Shown: positions 24,757 through 31,480, counted from the stretch's first letter. The stretch is DNA of 31,554 bases from an uncultured Eubacteriales bacterium (GCA_934489945.1 CAKSSY010000014.1:1-31554); one strand, 5' to 3'. Translations and numbers: made by a program. The notes: generated from the letters alone by a model not told the origin.

Positions 24757-26037
24757 ATGTATTACGAAAAATCAAGGGAAATTGCCGAAGAGCGTTGCGA
24801 TGTGCTGGTAATCGGAAGCGGTCCTGCGGGGATTGCCGCAGCTTTGTCTGCGGCTCGGCTCGGCAGGAAAACCGTAATTGTGGAACAGCTCGGAACATTG
24901 GGGGGGATTTCCACCAGCGGTATGATGAGCCACTGGACGGGGAGTTGCGACAGCCGTCTCTACCGGGAAATTCTTACAGAGAGTGCACGTCGCAACGGGG
25001 ACGAGACCAAACCCCAGAAATACATTGATCCCGAAATGCTCAAAATTCAGTATTTGGATATGCTGTCGGCAGAAAACGTAAAAATTCTGCTTTACACTCT
25101 TGCGTCGGAGCCGATTTCCGAGGGCGACAGGGTGAAGGGGGTAATTGTGGAGAACAAGGAAGGACGTCTTGCCGTTTTTGCCGACACGGTTATCGATGCC
25201 AGCGGAGACGGCGACATTGCCGCCAAAGCCGGTGTGCCGTACACGAAGGGCAGAGAGACCGACGGCAAAATGCAACCGGCGACATTGATGTTCAAAGTCG
25301 GTGGTGTTGACACGGCGAGAGCCGCCTATCTGCCGAGCTTTGAGACGAAGTATCAGACCGAACGGGGGGAGCTACAGGCGTTGGCAAAGGAACATTTGCC
25401 CTATCCTGCCGGACACGTATTGCTGTATCCTTCCACCTTGCCGGGAGTCGTGACCTGCAATATGACCAATGCTATCGATATTGACGGGACGAAAAACGCC
25501 GATCTTGTGCGTGCGGAACATCTTTGCCGCGGACAAATCGGAAAGATTGTGGCGTTTTTGCGCGAATTTGTACCGGGTTATGAAACCTGTTATCTGCTTT
25601 CCACGGCGTCTCTTATCGGAATCCGCGAAACACGGCATTTTGAGGGGATATACACTCTGACGGAGCAGGATATTCTTAATGCACGCGAGTTCCCCGACTG
25701 GATTGTAAAGGGGGCAAAATTCAACTTTGATGTTCACAATATCACCGGCGCAGGATTGGACAAAACCGGGGTACAGCATAAATTCCCGCAGAAAAACGGG
25801 TACACCATTCCTCTTGGTTGCTTTATTCCCAAACACGTCAGGGGGCTTCTGCTCTGTGGCAGAAACATTTCCGGTACGCACATGGCACATTCCAATTTCC
25901 GCGTCATGCCAATCTGCGTCGGCATGGGAGAGGGATGCGGCGCGGTGGCGGCGTATGCCGGGAAGCATGGGTTGGATTATGCCGATGTCGATCTCGGTGT
26001 GATTCAATCTTATCTGAATGACGGAATCCGGTTCTGA
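24757..26037 (+). CDS. FAD-dependent oxidoreductase (FAD_oxidored family)
   Basis: 426 aa. The N-terminal Rossmann motif is GSGPAGIAAALSAARLG (about 20-36), followed by VIVEQLGTLGGISTSGMMSHW, which is characteristic of the FAD_oxidored family. The TVIDASGDGDIAAKAGVPY motif (about 145-165) is the second FAD contact, and the C-terminal GLLLCGRNISGTHMAHSNFRVMPICVGMGEGCGAVAA closes the FAD site. Family members oxidise or reduce varied substrates; none can be named here. GGGGGA lies 8-9 nt before the start. It is divergent from the AraC/PocR regulator. No terminator is obvious before the cobalamin riboswitch promoter 32 bp downstream. Confidence 0.88.
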   Translation: MYYEKSREIAEERCDVLVIGSGPAGIAAALSAARLGRKTVIVEQLGTLGGISTSGMMSHWTGSCDSRLYREILTESARRNGDETKPQKYIDPEMLKIQYLDMLSAENVKILLYTLASEPISEGDRVKGVIVENKEGRLAVFADTVIDASGDGDIAAKAGVPYTKGRETDGKMQPATLMFKVGGVDTARAAYLPSFETKYQTERGELQALAKEHLPYPAGHVLLYPSTLPGVVTCNMTNAIDIDGTKNADLVRAEHLCRGQIGKIVAFLREFVPGYETCYLLSTASLIGIRETRHFEGIYTLTEQDILNAREFPDWIVKGAKFNFDVHNITGAGLDKTGVQHKFPQKNGYTIPLGCFIPKHVRGLLLCGRNISGTHMAHSNFRVMPICVGMGEGCGAVAAYAGKHGLDYADVDLGVIQSYLNDGIRF

Positions 26038-26068
26038 TGCGACTTTTCCGTAAAAAAGAAAAAAGCGG

Positions 26069-26097
26069 TTGCAACTTTCGACAAAGTGTGATACAAT
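26069..26097 (+). promoter_or_regulatory. Sigma-A promoter of the cobalamin-riboswitch transcript
   Basis: TTGCAA (26069-26074), a 17-bp spacer and TACAAT (26092-26097). It would start the RNA about 20 nt before the aptamer core. Confidence 0.82.
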
Positions 26098-26104
26098 AAA
26101 CTTT

Positions 26105-26340
26105 GCTCTTTGAATGGGAGCAGATTCGGGAAACGGTGCCGCGGATGTCCGCGGCTGAAAAAGGAAGCAGGTGAAATGCCTGCGCGAGCACGTCGCCGTA
26201 TGCAGAGACAGAAATCCGGACACACCACCGCGGGTGTGCGTCCATTGCGGTTTTCCGCGAGAAGGCACCGGATTCCTTCTGCCAGCCGGAAGACTTGCCG
26301 TGTGTAGACTCCGATGGCGCGAGTGCCGCCGCCGTGAAAA
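26105..26340 (+). ncRNA. Cobalamin (adenosylcobalamin) riboswitch
   Basis: The B12 box is clear: AGCCGGAAGACTTGCC at 26284-26299 (consensus AGYCMGGAGACCTGCC, two or three differences). Upstream lie the other core pieces: GGGAAACGGTGCC (26128-26140), GCGGAT/GTCCGC, AGGTGAAATGCCTGCGCGAGCAC (from about 26169) and a long P6-type region with ACACACC/GGTGTGT arms. The aptamer binds cobalamin and represses the genes downstream. No terminator with a T-run follows, so control is probably at translation initiation. The lipoprotein start codon lies about 90 nt past the B12 box, and its AGGAG (26370-26374) is a further 13 nt from the ATG. Confidence 0.9.
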
Positions 26341-26387
26341 CGGGGAGCCGATGCCCGGAAAAACAAAAAAGGAGAAAACAAAACAAA

Positions 26388-26792
26388 ATGAAAAAACTCA
26401 GATTTGTTTTGTCCCGGATTCTTCCGGTGGTACTGATCGCGGTTTTGGTACTGTCGGTTTTTTCCTGCGGGACAAAGACACCCGATGCCGAAAGCGGCAC
26501 GGAAAAAACATTTGCCTTTGAGGTCTATCTGGCGGACGGAACGAAAGAGTTCGCTACAGACATCAAAACCACCCGTGATACGGTCGGTGCGGCACTTCTC
26601 GACGAGGGGTTGATTGCCGGCGAGGAGAGTCAGTACGGACTCTATGTCAAGACCGTTCACGGTGTGACTGCCGACTACGACAAGGACGGCACCTACTGGG
26701 CGTTCTACATCGGGAACGAATATGCAATGACGGGAGTGGATGCCACACCTGTTACCGACGGCAATACCTACAGCTTCCGTATTTCCAAATGA
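26388..26792 (+). CDS. DUF4430 lipoprotein, probable cobalamin-binding protein
   Basis: 134 aa. A lipoprotein signal (1-27) ends at a VFSC lipobox (cysteine about 28). The rest is one DUF4430 domain, related to the C-terminal beta domain of transcobalamin/intrinsic factor: FEVYLADGTKEFATDI, TVGAALLDEGLI, YGLYVKTVHGVTADYDKDGTYWAFYIGNEYA, TPVTDGNTYSFRI. Under a cobalamin riboswitch and fused by a 4-bp overlap to an ECF S-component, it most likely captures vitamin B12 outside the membrane. That role is inferred from context; DUF4430 itself does not prove it. An alternative upstream ATG at 26295 lies inside the riboswitch and can be dismissed. Confidence 0.88.
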   Translation: MKKLRFVLSRILPVVLIAVLVLSVFSCGTKTPDAESGTEKTFAFEVYLADGTKEFATDIKTTRDTVGAALLDEGLIAGEESQYGLYVKTVHGVTADYDKDGTYWAFYIGNEYAMTGVDATPVTDGNTYSFRISK

Positions 26793-27322
26793 CGAAAAAA
26801 AGTGGCATTTCGGTTCGGGAAACGATTGTGTTCGCCATGCTGGGAGCGATTATGTATTGTTCCAAAATGCTGATGGAGTTCGCACCGAATATTCACTTTC
26901 TCGGAATGTTCACGATGGTTTTTACCATTGTCTATCGCAAAAAGGCACTCATCCCGATCTATGTGTGTGTGTTTCTCGTAGGAATGACTTACGGATTTGC
27001 ACTTTGGTGGGTGCCGTATCTCTATCTTTGGACGATTCTGTGGGGGGTAACCATGCTTTTGCCGCAGAATCTTCCGAAAAAGGTTGCCGTCCCTTTGTAT
27101 ATGGTGGTTTGCGCCCTTCACGGACTTACGTACGGAACGCTTTACGCTCCCTTTCAGGCGTTGGCGTTCGGAATGAATTTCCGGCAGACGATCGCCTGGA
27201 TTGTGGCGGGTCTGCCTTGGGATTTGGTTCACGCCGAAGGAAATCTTGCGGCGGGTACTCTCATTGTTCCGTTATCATCGGTGATGATACGGATTGAAAA
27301 AAAGATCGGATCGCGCCCATGA
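26789..27322 (+). CDS. ECF transporter S component, probable vitamin B12 specificity
   Basis: 177 aa, about six transmembrane helices: ETIVFAMLGAIMYCSKMLMEFAPNIHFLGMF... IPIYVCVFLVGMTYGFALWWVPYLYLW, a typical S-component fold with the N-terminal helix carrying the AxxxA-type contact. S components bind one vitamin and dock on a shared EcfA-EcfA'-EcfT module; that module is not in this window, so this is a group II arrangement. Specificity for cobalamin or cobinamide is inferred from the riboswitch and the DUF4430 partner. It overlaps the lipoprotein gene by 4 bp (ATGA). The terminator arm begins inside its last codons. Confidence 0.87.
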   Translation: MTKKSGISVRETIVFAMLGAIMYCSKMLMEFAPNIHFLGMFTMVFTIVYRKKALIPIYVCVFLVGMTYGFALWWVPYLYLWTILWGVTMLLPQNLPKKVAVPLYMVVCALHGLTYGTLYAPFQALAFGMNFRQTIAWIVAGLPWDLVHAEGNLAAGTLIVPLSSVMIRIEKKIGSRP

Positions 27323-27349
27323 TGGGCGCGATCCGATTTCGGGTTTTTT
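27305..27349 (+). terminator. Intrinsic terminator of the B12 uptake unit
   Basis: A 13- to 16-bp GC-rich stem, ATCGGATCGCGCC (27305-27317) with GGCGCGATCCGAT (27325-27337), spanning the stop codon of the S component, then a T-run at 27344-27349. Confidence 0.93.
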
Positions 27350-27481
27350 ATATTATGGCAAATGTTGCTTTTTGCCGAATGTATTCGTCCGAATTTTAAA
27401 AATCCCGTGATCGTGGTGCGTTATGACAGGGCATGGAAACGGAACATCCGGAACTTTGGAAGATTCTGATGGATCGGGCAC

Positions 27482-27510
27482 TTGACAGTTCCGCTCTCTT
27501 GTTTTATAAT
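27482..27510 (+). promoter_or_regulatory. Sigma-A promoter of the azlCD leader
   Basis: TTGACA (27482-27487), a 17-bp spacer and TATAAT (27505-27510), all consensus. It lies 260 bp before azlC and so implies a long untranslated leader. The 130 bp between the preceding terminator and this promoter show no gene. Confidence 0.88.
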
Positions 27511-27516
27511 GACAAT

Positions 27517-27769
27517 GATGCGATTTCCACATGCCGTCGGCTGGGATTTCCCGGGGAGGCTGCCGGGAACGATCTGCACTTCGGTTGCACCCGGACCTTT
27601 TCCGGTACACGCAGTGCGTGATCCAAGGAGGTTCCAAGGCGCGGTTTCTTGTCAATCTTGAGGGGGCAAGGTTGCGTCTTGCCGACAGGAAATGGAGATT
27701 CTTTGGTGTGTATAAAATTGCCCGAGTTGGGCTTGGAGGAGTTGGCGGACTTGTGTCTGCGGTATAAAA
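27517..27769 (+). ncRNA. Structured 5' leader of azlCD, class not recognised (candidate riboswitch)
   Basis: The leader runs from the predicted start (~27517) to the azlC ATG. Paired elements seen: TTCCCGG/CCGGGAA (27548-27569), CCGGA/TCCGG (about 27590-27604), CACGC/GCGTG (about 27608-27620), a 9-bp stem TTTCTTGTC/GACAGGAAA (about 27637-27693) enclosing GGCAAG/CTTGCC, and GCCC/GGGC (about 27720-27733). No T-box (TGGNACCGCG), SAM, lysine, TPP or ykkC signature is visible, and no strong terminator. A 7-codon ORF at 27692-27715 encodes MEILWCV, rich in branched-chain codons but with a poorly spaced AGGA. It could be a riboswitch, a translational leader or an unstructured artefact of GC pairing. 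Confidence 0.5.
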
Positions 27770-28498
27770 ATGGACAAGCAACCTTATGAAATGTCATTTT
27801 CCCGTGGTTTGCGGAGCGGTGTTGCCATCGCACTCGGGTATCTTTCGGTCTCTTTTGGCTTTGGCATCGCCGCGGTTAACAAGGGGCTTACCCCTTTTTG
27901 GGCAGTTATGATCTCGCTGACCAATCTGACATCGGCAGGGCAGGTGGCAGGACTGGACGTGATTGTGGCAGGTGGGTCACTTGTGGAAATGGTACTGACA
28001 CAACTTACAATCAATCTGCGGTATTTTCTGATGAGTCTGGCTCTTTCGCAGAAGCTCGATTCTCGTTTTGCCTTGCCGCACCGCTTTCTCGGGGCATTTG
28101 GCATTACCGACGAAATCTTCGGCGTTGCCTCAGCGGAGCCGGGAAGAATCACGCCACGCTATCTTTACGGTTTGATTCTGTTGCCGTTTCTCGGTTGGTC
28201 GCTCGGTACGCTTCTCGGTGCCGTGGCGGGTAACATTTTGCCCGATTCGGTGAAATATGCGCTCGGAATTGCCATTTACGGAATGTTCGTTGCCATTGTT
28301 CTTCCGCCGGCAAAGAAAAATCACGGGATTCAGCTCGCGGCAGGGCTTGCTGCCGCTCTGTCGTTGGTAATTTCCTGTGTTCCGCTCTTTGCTTTCATTA
28401 CTTCGGGGTTTGCTATTATTCTCTGCGCACTTGTCGCGTCTGCCTTGGCGGCATATTTCTTCCCGGTGAAGGATGAGGAGGACGAACATGACCGATAA
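27770..28498 (+). CDS. azlC: AzlC family branched-chain amino-acid exporter, large subunit
   Basis: 242 aa (B. subtilis AzlC 254), about eight transmembrane helices. The N-terminal FSRGLRSGVAIALGYLSVSFGFGIAAVNKGL and SLTNLTSAGQVAG fit the AzlC family, and the small polar NLRYFLMSLALSQKL loop is conserved. With AzlD it exports leucine, isoleucine, valine and toxic analogues such as 4-azaleucine. No Shine-Dalgarno lies directly before the ATG; the nearest, GGAGGAG (about 27734-27740), is some 30 nt upstream, and an overlapping frame stops at 27767. An internal ATG (27791) has none either. Translation control through the leader is therefore plausible. It overlaps azlD by 11 bp. Confidence 0.92.
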   Translation: MDKQPYEMSFSRGLRSGVAIALGYLSVSFGFGIAAVNKGLTPFWAVMISLTNLTSAGQVAGLDVIVAGGSLVEMVLTQLTINLRYFLMSLALSQKLDSRFALPHRFLGAFGITDEIFGVASAEPGRITPRYLYGLILLPFLGWSLGTLLGAVAGNILPDSVKYALGIAIYGMFVAIVLPPAKKNHGIQLAAGLAAALSLVISCVPLFAFITSGFAIILCALVASALAAYFFPVKDEEDEHDR

Positions 28499-28799
28499 AC
28501 TCTCGATTTGTCTTTATATCTTGGTTATGGCGGGCGTGACATATCTTATCCGCATGGCACCGTTTGTTATTTTTCGCAAAAAGATTCGATCACGCTTTTT
28601 TCGCAGTTTTTTGTTTTATATGCCCTATGCGGTACTGTCCGCGATGGTGATTCCTTCTGTTTTTTCTTCGACGGGGAACTTCCTGACTGCCACGGTCGGC
28701 TTTATTGCCGCCGTGATTCTCGCGCTTTTCAATCGCTCGCTCATTGTGGTTGCTGTCGGGGCAAGTCTTGCTGCACTTGTGGCAGGAGTGTTTTTATGA
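28488..28799 (+). CDS. azlD: AzlD family branched-chain amino-acid exporter, small subunit
   Basis: 103 aa, three or four transmembrane helices: SICLYILVMAGVTYLIRMAPFVIFRKK, SFLFYMPYAVLSAMVIPSVF, then two more hydrophobic stretches. This is the usual length for AzlD (about 110). It forms the export complex with AzlC. The start at 28488 has GAGGAGG 7 nt upstream; an in-frame ATG at 28473 is further inside azlC and lacks one. No clear terminator follows; the next promoter lies 60 bp downstream. Confidence 0.92.
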   Translation: MTDKLSICLYILVMAGVTYLIRMAPFVIFRKKIRSRFFRSFLFYMPYAVLSAMVIPSVFSSTGNFLTATVGFIAAVILALFNRSLIVVAVGASLAALVAGVFL

Positions 28800-28861
28800 T
28801 GACATTTCCAATAAACGGCAGAACCTAAGTGCCGACTCCGAATAAAAACTCCTTTCTTATG

Positions 28862-28890
28862 TTGAATTTTGATGGGAGTTGTGGTACAAT
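28862..28890 (+). promoter_or_regulatory. Sigma-A promoter of the 28920-30241 genes
   Basis: TTGAAT (28862-28867), a 17-bp spacer and TACAAT (28885-28890), 30 bp before the first start codon. Confidence 0.78.
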
Positions 28891-28919
28891 AAAAAACAAA
28901 TCGGGGGTGGAAAGCTCCT

Positions 28920-29426
28920 ATGAGTACGATAAAAGAAATCCTGCATGAAAAAAGGAAAACAACAGAAACACATATCCGGCAGCTCCGGTAGGAAGGAAAA
29001 CAGGACGTCCGCTATACGGCTATGATGCCGGATGTTCCATTTCTGGTATTCGGGCTGTTCAGTGATATTGGTTGGATCATCCATCTGACAGTCGGCATTT
29101 TTTACCTTTGCCGATACGGCTTTCGCCATGTATTGGACTATATGGCTCTCATTGCATTGGTTGCTGTCATATTCGGTGTTGCCTATATTGTTTATCTGAA
29201 CCAAATACACGAAAAGGAAATTGCCACAAGACGGCAAAAGAATCTTAGCTTTGGTATGACGGTTTATTCCGGACTCGCGGGGGCTATTATCGGAATATTT
29301 CAGATTGTGATTACAGGCGTTTCATCAGAACTTGTATGGATTGTCATTGGCGGCTTTTTAAACTTTGCTTCGGGATTGCCAATTTACCTCTCATTCAAAA
29401 GAGGAATTTTTTACGGAGTAAAATGA
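28920..29426 (+). pseudogene. Membrane protein gene interrupted by an in-frame amber codon
   Basis: The frame opens at ATG 28920 (MSTIKEILHEKRKTTETHIRQLR), reaches TAG at 28989-28991 and continues in the same frame without further stops to 29426. The total would be 168 codons. The part after the stop has four or five transmembrane helices (PFLVFGLFSDIGWIIHLTVGIFYLCRYGF and three more). The promoter and first start belong to the full-length frame, and the second possible start (29022) lacks a good Shine-Dalgarno, so I read this as one gene with a nonsense mutation, most simply CAG to TAG. Its stop overlaps the ATG of the ferredoxin gene. I do not recognise a functional family. Confidence 0.75.
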
Positions 29427-30241
29427 TGTCTGATCAATCAGGATTGACAGACAACGCGAATTTTACGGAGGCAATGGAAAATATGATTTTTTGTTTTTCC
29501 GGAACCGGCAACAGCCGTTATATAGCAAGGCGAATTTCGGAAGCATTGCAAGATGAAGTGATGGATCTGAATGAAAAAATCAAAGCAAATGACAATTCAC
29601 CGATACAGGCGGGGCGTGATGTGGTGGTTGTCACTCCGACCTATGCGTGGCGAATTCCGAGAATTGTATCCTGTTGGCTTTCCGAAACAATACTTGTCGG
29701 TGCAGAGCGCGTTTGGTTTGTAATGAATTGCGGCGGCGAGATCGGAAATGCGGCAAAGTACAACCGTCAACTTGCCGAACAAAAGAAACTGCGTTATATG
29801 GGAACCGCGCAGATTCTGATGCCGGAAAATTATATTGCTATGTTTGGTGCGCCGCAGGTAGCGGTTGCCGAAAAAATCGTGGAGAAAGCAGAACCTGATA
29901 TTGCGGATGCCATTACCCATATCAAGACAGGACAGCATTTTTCTGTACCGCGAAATAATCTCTATGATCGCTTTATGAGCGGTCCGATAAATCCGATCTT
30001 CTATCGTTTCTTTGTGAAAGCCTCTGCGTTTCGGGCCAGCGATGCCTGTATTGGTTGCGGTCAATGCGAAAAAAAATGTCCCATGAACAACATTTGCCTC
30101 AATGACGGAAAACCCGTGTGGGGAAAAGAATGTACGCATTGTATGGCGTGTATCTGTTACTGTACGACAGAGGCAATCGAGTATGGGAAAAAGAGTGTCG
30201 GAAAGTCGCGATACCACTTTGAACAATTAAGAATGAAGTGA
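29426..30241 (+). CDS. EFR1 family flavodoxin-ferredoxin fusion
   Basis: 271 aa from this start. The N-terminal flavodoxin-like domain opens with MIFCFSGTGNSRYIARRI (FMN phosphate loop SGTGNS), and VVVVTPTYAWRIPRIV follows. The C-terminal 4Fe-4S ferredoxin domain has two clusters: CIGCGQCEKKCP and CTHCMACICYC. EFR1 proteins are probably electron carriers that join an FMN to two iron-sulfur clusters, common in anaerobic Clostridia. Start choice is uncertain: ATGs at 29423 and 29426 overlap the previous stop and follow GGAG; 29474 and 29483 follow GGAGG, and most relatives begin at the MIF... position (29483). It is likely co-transcribed with the broken membrane protein. Confidence 0.88.
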   Translation: MSDQSGLTDNANFTEAMENMIFCFSGTGNSRYIARRISEALQDEVMDLNEKIKANDNSPIQAGRDVVVVTPTYAWRIPRIVSCWLSETILVGAERVWFVMNCGGEIGNAAKYNRQLAEQKKLRYMGTAQILMPENYIAMFGAPQVAVAEKIVEKAEPDIADAITHIKTGQHFSVPRNNLYDRFMSGPINPIFYRFFVKASAFRASDACIGCGQCEKKCPMNNICLNDGKPVWGKECTHCMACICYCTTEAIEYGKKSVGKSRYHFEQLRMK

Positions 30242-30327
30242 TTTTTTTATTCAAATTCGGTTTGCAAGGGCGCTTTCATCAAACCACCATTTGGCAAACG
30301 GATGGTCTGTAATCGGAGGCGAAAGAC

Positions 30328-31050
30328 ATGAAAACAGAAGAAAAAGGAAAGTTTATTCGATGGTGTATCCTTGGCGCAATCGGCGGTATATGGATGGCTG
30401 CTGGGGATTGGTTGCTCGGGTGCATTCCTCTTGATGGGGCGGACACAGGAATGTTCAACAGAGCCTATTATTTGTCCGGCTCCTATGGATTGTGGAGACC
30501 CGTACTGATCGTTGGGATGGGAGCAATCGGGTGCTTTCTCTATTTCTTTATGGTAAAAGCACTGAATGCGGATATCGACGCAAAGTACAGAAAAACAAAA
30601 TCTGTCCAATACTTATGCGGGATATTCACCGTTGCGGTAGCTTTGGCGATCCACCTTTGGTCGGCGACTTTGGCTTGGTTTGCCACATATCTGGGTCCGC
30701 GTATCGGAGCGGAGACTACAGTCACAGCGGTTACTGCCTATCGGGACGATATGCTCATCGCCATTCTTCCGATGTATATTCCGATGGTATTGGTTTTTGG
30801 GATTCATTTCGTGATGTTGCTTGTCGGCAAAACCCGTTATCCTAGGTGGATGCTCGTTTTCCATCCGGTTACATGGAACATTCTGCTCGTTGTCATTCCG
30901 GATATTGCACAGGCGATGCAGGTGCCCGTAGCCACATGGATGTCCGTTATGAGCCAAAGCATCACGAATAGCTCTATCGTAATCTGGTGCATAACAGTTG
31001 CAATTTATGCGAAGAAGCACATACAAAAAGAATGGATGTCGGCGGAATGA
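30328..31050 (+). CDS. DUF6796-like integral membrane protein
   Basis: 240 aa, six or seven hydrophobic helices: FIRWCILGAIGGIWMAAGDWLLGCIPL at the start, then LIVGMGAIGCFLYFFMVKAL, FTVAVALAIHLWSATLAWFATYLG, ILPMYIPMVLVFGIHFVMLLVGKTRYPRWMLVFHPVTWNILLVVIP. The pattern (a GDWLLG motif in helix 1 and a KTRYPRW loop) resembles the DUF6796 family of Firmicutes membrane proteins, whose function is unknown. GGAGG lies 8 nt before the start. It lies 86 bp after the EFR1 gene in the same direction; an A/T-rich gap with no clear promoter or terminator separates them. The family name is from memory and moderately sure. Confidence 0.75.
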   Translation: MKTEEKGKFIRWCILGAIGGIWMAAGDWLLGCIPLDGADTGMFNRAYYLSGSYGLWRPVLIVGMGAIGCFLYFFMVKALNADIDAKYRKTKSVQYLCGIFTVAVALAIHLWSATLAWFATYLGPRIGAETTVTAVTAYRDDMLIAILPMYIPMVLVFGIHFVMLLVGKTRYPRWMLVFHPVTWNILLVVIPDIAQAMQVPVATWMSVMSQSITNSSIVIWCITVAIYAKKHIQKEWMSAE

Positions 31051-31129
31051 CGATCCGGTAAAGAGCAAATTTCGAGAAGCCTTGACGATTGTACGAAAAT
31101 CTAACAACAGAACGCCCAATTATATAGGT

Positions 31130-31220
31130 AAACGCAGACTCTTTTTTCAAAAAATGTAAAATGATGTTGGGGAAGGTCAGATTTGTTAATCCGCCTTTTT
31201 ACTAAAAAGTTTCTGCGTTT
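31130..31220 (+). repeat. 91-bp inverted-repeat element
   Basis: Left end AAACGCAGA-CTC-TTTTT (31130-31146) and right end AAAAA-GTT-TCTGCGTTT (31204-31220) match in 14 of 17 positions as inverted repeats, enclosing 57 bp without coding potential. I see no target-site duplication. It may be a MITE remnant or simply a long hairpin ending the DUF6796 transcript. Confidence 0.55.
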
Positions 31221-31235
31221 CAATAATTGTCAGAA

Positions 31236-31280
31236 AAAATCATACGACCTCTAACTTATCGTCAGGGTTCGTATGATTTT
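31236..31280 (-). terminator. Intrinsic terminator, minus strand, of the truncated tRNA-Ser
   Basis: A perfect 12-bp stem, AAAATCATACGA (31236-31247) with TCGTATGATTTT (31269-31280). On the minus strand it is followed by a run of T's (31239-31234), 5 bp after the encoded CCA of the tRNA fragment. Confidence 0.8.
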
Positions 31281-31284
31281 CATT

Positions 31285-31340
31285 TGGCGGAGAGGAAGGG
31301 ATTCGAACCCTTGTGAGATTGCTCTCAAACGGTTTTCAAG
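31285..31340 (-). pseudogene. 3' fragment of tRNA-Ser(UGA): probable attachment site of an integrative element
   Basis: On the minus strand the sequence reads from the anticodon loop CTTGAAA (anticodon TGA, 31340-31334) through a long serine-type variable arm (GAGA/TCTC), a T-arm with GGTTCGAAT, the 3' acceptor strand CCTCTCC, discriminator G and encoded CCA (31287-31285). Upstream of the anticodon loop no D-arm, 5' acceptor strand or complementary anticodon stem exists (TATGC instead of a match for ACCGT). Loss of exactly the 5' half, with an intact 3' half and terminator, is what integrases leave at the far end of an element inserted in a tRNA gene. By that logic the chromosome is to the left and the element to the right. 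Confidence 0.8.
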
Positions 31341-31398
31341 GCATAATAACCATGCGGAATTTAAGAGATTTTAGAAGACGATACCGGACGATAAAAGA

Positions 31399-31441
31399 AG
31401 CTGAAAACCCAGTATTTACAAGGGTTTTCGGCTCTTTTTTA
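31399..31441 (+). terminator. Intrinsic terminator near the element end
   Basis: A 12-bp stem AGCTGAAAACCC/GGGTTTTCGGCT (one G-T pair) with an 11-nt loop and a T-run at about 31434-31440. No gene is seen between the tRNA fragment and it; the 31341-31398 stretch holds nothing I can name. Confidence 0.75.
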
Positions 31442-31480
31442 TTCGAACCTAAAAAAATCCTTGTGCCATAAGGCATTGCG

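Noticed and set aside
27433..27621. 62-codon ORF before azlC
   Set aside because: It contains the consensus promoter and the structured leader and has no protein-like features.
27517..27769. T-box riboswitch before azlC
   Set aside because: The invariant TGGNACCGCG element and a following terminator are missing.
31285..31372. Complete tRNA-Ser
   Set aside because: No D-arm, 5' acceptor strand or matching anticodon stem lies upstream of the anticodon loop.
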